Assembly: GCF_022682495.2 (NCBI RefSeq)
Contig: NC_071387.1
Location: 150,334,347 to 150,398,346 of the forward strand
Reading direction: 5' to 3'
Origin: Desmodus rotundus
Taxonomy: Eukaryota > Chordata > Mammalia > Chiroptera > Phyllostomidae
DNA: 64,000 nt
The notes below the pieces were generated by a model, which did no database searches, was not told the origin of the DNA, and saw only the letters and a program-made list of their open reading frames with translations. Below, piece by piece: positions 59,115 through 64,000 of the stretch. Position numbers and translations under genes: made by a program. Within the stretch, counting starts at the first letter, position 1, and each line of letters opens with the position of its first letter.

Positions 59115-62100
59115 CTGGAAGAAGATAGGAGTATATTGAATGCATTGGAACTCTTTTTACAGAAGTTATTAATCAGCAGTCCTGCCATAACTGATCATAT
59201 TTTAATTCAAAGCACATTAAATTTTATAAAGACCACTCTAAAAATGTATAACCATTTCTTATATGTCATAAAGATGCATTGACAATAGTGTTTTGACTTC
59301 TATCTGGCTTTATTGTGAAAATTTAATTCTTTTCTCTCCCCACCCAAATATATTGCATAATGGAATGATTCTATATTTCAAGAGAGGAATTTAAAAGTTT
59401 CTTCTTTCTGTACACTTTGACGAGAGATTTGGACGATCTCTTTTTTATTGTTGTTGCCAAATTGAAGGTAAAGACCTTTTCAGTGCCAGATGAGATTTTA
59501 ACTTCCCTGACAACCGGTTGGAGGGCCGTGCGTGAAGGCCGGCTGCTCCCCTTCCCCCCCCCCCCCACCTGAGCCTCCAGCACCTTCTATCTCCATGCAA
59601 GTCTGGTCACTCAGGGCGCAGCCTCCCAGACCTCAAGCTCCTTAGGGTACAGCCCATTGCTTGTTCATTGGAGCCTCTCACATAGTCATTTCTCAACATT
59701 TTTATTAAAGGCATAAAGGAGCAACCATTAATGTGGAGTCCCTGTTTGCTAAATTCCCACATGATAAAACACAGACATGTGATTTGCAAATCCCTCTTCA
59801 TGCTGTGGTTGTATTACTGGGTCGGATGAAACCAAACCTCTGGTAGGCAGGTGAGTAGAAAGCAGGGCCCTAAAAGAAGGGTCAGTTAGGTTTGGGACAT
59901 GGCAATTCATTATTTCATTTGGCGAGTAGAGGTAGTGAGGGGCAGATTTCCAGTCAGAGAATTTTGTTTATATGCCAGCAACATCTGGAAGAATGAGACC
60001 ATAATGTTTTTCTAAGACCTTCAAGGCATCTCTACAGAAGATCAAAATTAGGTAGAATTTACATGCATTTTTCTGAGACCTAGGGGACAGAAAATGAGTT
60101 GGAGCTTTCTCTACTATGGGAAACTTCTGGTTCCTGGGAATTCCCTTAAAATTGTGACTGGAGGCAGATGGCTGCAGCACAGCGCCTAGGCCACCTCCTT
60201 CACCGCGACAAATTAGATGAGCCTCTCAAATCAGTCATTCGCTCAGTTTAATACTGCTGCCTTCGCCTCCTTAAGGAGAAAGACCGTCATTACATCAGAC
60301 TCTGTTAATTCATCTCTCTTTCTTCTAAAGTTCTGGTCTCCTGTCTGACATCTGTCCGGGCTCATTACCTGCAAGTTCAACGATTTATGCTCCTAGTTTC
60401 ATGATATACCCACAAGCCAAGTCTTCATCTCCAAGGACTTTGCATGTCTAACAATTCTATGAATCTCTGATCATAGAGAGTTAAAAAAAATCTCCCATCA
60501 GTGAAAAGCTTGTGACGCTGCTAAGTGTGAATGAAGAAAGTAAACTTATTTACCTACCTTCCAGTGGTATGCTGACATTTTATGAGATAGGAAAGTCAGG
60601 TTAAATACAAAAGAAGGTCACTAATGACAAAATCGATTCCCGGCCATTAGCTCAGAGTAGAAAGCAGAGGGATTGATTGGACACGAAAGGACGGATGTTC
60701 TTTACTTAATTAAAGGTACCTGCTCACCTGATTGATATTCATTCTGCATTTTCTCTAATTCATCCCAGATGTGCTTTTCCAGTTGGCTCATCTTTTTAGA
60801 CAGTTTATTTTCTATATGCTTCACTTTGCTTAGTTCTGCTTCCTGTTTGTTTGTGTTAATGAAATTCCCCAATTTGCTGGAAAGCTGCAGTAATTTTTCT
60901 TCCATTTTATTTTCAGACTTTTCCTATAAAAGAGATCATATGATGAAACTCTGAAGATAAGAAAATCTATGTGGATTTGTATTTCAGTTTAGAGAATGTT
61001 TCTAACAAATCCACTTTTTCATGTTAAACATGGAAATTCAAACAAAGTTCCCTTGTATCCAAAACTATGTTCACAAGTATAAGATTCATCCCTTTGTTTG
61101 GCCTGGTTCATTTGTAGTTCCTAGAAAGGAAGCGGGTGAGGTCTTGCAGAAACACCTTGAGGATTTGGAATTTCAGCCTAGTGTTGACAAAGCAAGGCAT
61201 TTTAAATTCTGCCTGATCCGAGCTCCTTGGACATGCTCCTAAGTGTTAGATGTCCTTATTTCCTGAACTTCGTATCTCCTTGTGGACCAACTTCAGCTAG
61301 AGCAGTGATTCTCCACTGTGCCGTCTATTAGAATCACCTGGACCATACGCCACCCCCCAAAAGAATTTAATTAAATGATCTATGATGGAGCTTGGGATGG
61401 ATCTAGTGTAAAAGTGCTCCTGGTGATTCTAACGTTCAGCAGCCTGAGGCTAACTAGCTTTTCCGCTCCTCCTCTCTCCCCTACAGGGAATGTGGGGGCA
61501 AGAACAGGCTAGATGGGCTTGGCCCCTTGGTTCTCCTTTCTTTAGCTCTGCCTGCCCCAGGAAGGTGGATTCAAGTCTCTCTCTTCCTGGTGGGAGGCTT
61601 CGGCCTGCAGGTGACCCTGTGGTCACGTAGTGCTGCCTACAGCTGGTGGAGGCGTCTGCCTGAATCAGGTAGGGTACCAGCAGGCCCACTGGGCTGAGAT
61701 CTTACCAGTGGCAAAGCTGTAATGTTTCTCTCCATCTCGTTTCTGTTAGTTGTTTACAAACTCGGGTAGGGGGCCAGGAGCATTACTTACTGGTCTGCCT
61801 AAAGCCCCTCGAACAACGTTCCAGAAACATATTTGAATCACTTTCAAGGCTGGCAGCCACTGAGGACCCCCGTGGCAAGTGCTGCTCTCCTGCGGGCTCA
61901 GCAGCAGGGCTGCCGTGCAGGCGGGATGGGAGAAGGGCACCCTGCACTGCGTTTCCTGCAGACTGCAGCCTCTCACCCCAAGGCCGGGGGTTCCTCTACA
62001 AGGTCTGATCTGGAAAAGCAGTTTTGAAAACCTTGGATCTGCTAATGGCTCCTGGGAGAGGTACAACGGCTTGTGTGAGGCAGAGGTTTTCAGGCTTCAC

Positions 62101-62598
62101 TGTGTCTAAGCACCACCCAGTCAGCTTGCCTGACAGCATGGGTTCCCAGGGGAGGCCTGGCTGATGCCTCAGCTCCGGACTGGGGCAAGGAATCTGTATT
62201 TTAAAAAACTCTCTTGACTACTCCAGAGGTGGAACACACTCTGAGCAGTGTGGGTTCACAGAGTTGGAGAGTAGCAAATAGGACCAGAGGCAGGCCTCTA
62301 GATTCCTGTTCTGGTGACCGCCCGCTGCCTGCCACTAAGTGAGTTTTGGACACAGCGAAGGTGCTGCGGATGTTGAACCGCGACTTTCGAGACCCTTACT
62401 CATGGCCAGACTCCTGACGAGGGCCACGCGGCAGCCTACTTCCCAATAGCAGAACTCCTTACCTGCTTCTCCTGTAGGCGCTTCAGACACTGGTTCATTT
62501 GACCCAGCTGGTCTTTTTCGTATTTGATGAACTGGTTTTCTATCCATTTTTTAATTTTCTCAACTTCCTCATACAGATTATTTGAGAGTGAATTAAAT
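58981..62598 (-). CDS. FAM81B: FAM81B-like coiled-coil protein, last three coding exons
   Basis: Three minus-strand exons (62598-62463, 60923-60728, 59114-58981) join in frame into 155 codons and a TAA whose plus-strand coordinates are 58981-58983. The peptide is highly charged and helical with heptad-like spacing, for example LYEEVEKIKKWIENQF, QLEKHIWDELEKMQNEY and KDLKKLQRKIVELREA, so a coiled coil is expected. The family is taken from the coiled-coil character and from position: human FAM81B (~450 residues, function poorly known, linked to testis and ciliated tissue) lies next to TTC37 and converges on it. The first two thirds of the gene would lie past 64000. The exon structure is well supported; the family name rests on recall and synteny, not a search. 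Confidence 0.85.
59115..60727. other. FAM81B last intron
   Basis: Contains a poly(C) tract at 59555-59568. Short open frames such as 59371-59583 (minus) have no recognised similarity. Confidence 0.45.
60728..60923 (-). CDS. FAM81B: FAM81B penultimate coding exon
   Basis: On the minus strand the acceptor is cttttatag and the donor tcag|gtgagc. Encodes EKSENKMEEKLLQLSSKLG to KMQNEYQS. 196 bp, ends in phase 1 (G|GA). Confidence 0.9.
61290..61445 (+). repeat. MER5A-like hAT-Charlie element
   Basis: gcagtgattctccactgtgc, tattagaatcacctggacca, tgctcctggtgattctaac follow MER5A order. Confidence 0.65.
62075..62270 (+). repeat. MER5A-like hAT-Charlie element
   Basis: ggttttcaggcttcactgtg, gcaaggaatctgtatttt and acactctgagcagtg near the end fit a diverged MER5A. 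Confidence 0.5.
62463..62598 (-). CDS. FAM81B: FAM81B antepenultimate coding exon
   Basis: On the minus strand the acceptor is tttcccttag and the donor gcag|gtaagg. After one nucleotide of a split codon it encodes FNSLSNNLYEEVEKIKKW to LKRLQEKQ. Ends in phase 0. Confidence 0.88.
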
Positions 62599-64000
62599 CT
62601 AAGGGAAAAATTTGTTCTATTTTAATAAATGAATTTGAACATAAAACCATAATTTTGTATTGAAAAAAATCTGCAGTTTTTTTCAGATGATGAGGCGCAG
62701 TGTGTCTAGCAAGTCCTTATGGGTGATGTGGGGTAGGGTGAGCACGCTCTGGGTCCTTGCCCTGAGCTTGTGTTCGGCACAGCTACTGCCAACACCCTTC
62801 CATACACCCTAAAATACACAGGCTCGCAGCGACCGGGGACAGAAACACCTGTCACCCATGCAGATTTCCTCTCAGGGCCCTGGGCACGTGCGTGTGTTCA
62901 GAAGAAATACTTTGCTAAGTCACCCGGGCTGGGGAGTATTACTTTATATAGGGGTTGGGGATCTTCTGGAAAGGGTCACAGTAAATATTTTCAGCTTTGC
63001 AGGTCGGTCTCTTCGGCAACCACTCAGCTCCGCAGCCACTCAGTGCTGCCGCTGCAGCTGGAAAGCGGCCACGGCTGACACAGATTAGCATGGCTTCTAT
63101 TTATAGACAGAAAATGAACAGAAGAGCGCAGTTGTGGTCTAAACTAACTTCATATATGCTGAAATTTCAATTTCACACTCTATTCACATGTCATGAAATG
63201 TGATTTTTTATCTAGAGCGTATTAGAAAATGTGAGCAATAGTCTTAGCCATGGGCAGACTGGCTAAGGGAGCCCCTGATCTGCAAGGGCCACTGCAAAGC
63301 CGGGAGAGGAGCCGGGCCAGACAGACCTGCGTTGTTTAGTTCAGGAGAGAAAACTCAGAGGTAGGAAGGGGGAAGGGAGAAGGAAGAGAGCCCCCAAAAG
63401 ACTTCAGGGAAGCAGAGCATTCCTTGGTTGTCTTTTCTGTCTCAGGTGAAATCTTCATTCAAGTCCCCATCGCCACCAATGGGTCTCTGTGAGTGGACTC
63501 TTGGAGGATGGGGTGGGGGGAGGACTTAAAGTGGTGCTGAATTACTCATGTGGGTAAAACCAGAAAATAATAGGCAAAGGGCAGGAAGGAACTGCTGGCA
63601 TCAAGATGACGTACCATACGAGTAGTAAATAATAGAGATCGAAGGGTTTTTAAATAGGGAAGTGGATGTTATTAAAAAGGTTGGAATCAATTATCAATTT
63701 GGAAAGTCACTGTAGAGTGGCTGAAGGTTTGGGCAGAAGGAGGGGTCCACATCTGGAGTGACTAAGAGATAGGAAACTGAGAAGAGGCGGGATGAGAGGT
63801 GGGGCCTGGCAAGTGGTTTCTGTATGTGTCTGCTGCATGTCACTTGCCCATGATGAGATGTCAGTTTCAAGTTCCCTTTGAGAGTGGGCAAAATATTTGA
63901 TTGGCAGGAGCAATGCATATTGATATTGGAAATATCCGATTACTTGTGGCTTGAAATAATAGTCACTTGACTGTTTTTACTAAAAATTACATGCAGATAA
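62599..64000. other. FAM81B intron, runs off the window
   Basis: No further FAM81B exon is seen. 63590-63800 resembles part of the same unnamed ancient repeat as 14850-15230. The remainder is unassigned. Confidence 0.45.

Noticed and set aside
59371..59583. Minus-strand 70-codon frame as a possible extra FAM81B exon
   Set aside because: Basic, low-complexity peptide with no proper splice sites at its edges. The exons on either side already join in phase.

Overview
The window is nuclear DNA from a mammal, almost certainly a bat of the yangochiropteran (vespertilionid-like) group. Coding sequence is cut into many small GT-AG exons in AT-rich introns. The repeats include tRNA-derived VES-type SINEs, bat-type LINE-1 3' ends (a G-rich 3' UTR ending in a tract that reads acaactgtaattgaa), a half-LINE-1 (HAL1-like) copy, and young cut-and-paste DNA transposons (mariner, hAT). 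The species cannot be fixed from the sequence. No bacterial-type operon, CRISPR array, phage or stand-alone tRNA/rRNA gene is present.

Layout. (1) Positions 564-47280, plus strand: the 3' part of SKIC3 (TTC37), the TPR scaffold of the cytoplasmic SKI complex. Twenty-eight exons can be joined without a frame break to give 1120 codons and a stop, which fits the C-terminal ~72 % of the ~1564-residue mammalian protein. The promoter and the first exons lie upstream of the window. The 3' UTR carries two candidate poly(A) signals, at 47934 and 48221. (2) About 48.2-58.8 kb: intergenic DNA made of old repeats (MER5A-like, an LTR, MIR, L2, L1, VES, MER2). (3) 58981-62598, minus strand: the last three coding exons of a FAM81B-like coiled-coil protein. 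They face SKIC3 tail to tail, as FAM81B and TTC37 do in human 5q15. The rest of that gene lies beyond position 64000.

The two genes are not known to work together. SKIC3 joins the helicase SKIC2 and the WD-repeat protein SKIC8 to feed RNA into the exosome. FAM81B is a poorly characterised coiled-coil protein.

The most informative non-genic features are in the SKIC3 introns. A ~575-bp direct duplication flanks exons W23 and W24, with a 135-nt stretch identical between copies. A LINE-1 insertion inverted at its 5' end has a 15-bp target duplication. A near-complete antisense HAL1-like element has a ~20-bp target duplication. An internally deleted mariner ends 72 bp from a splice acceptor. A 191-bp hAT MITE has a palindromic 8-bp target duplication. 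An internally deleted Tigger sits inside an old L1. A 181-bp TA-flanked MITE and a ~60-bp inverted repeat around two opposed MIRs complete the list. I found no convincing new biological system; the window is a conserved housekeeping gene in a rich transposon record.
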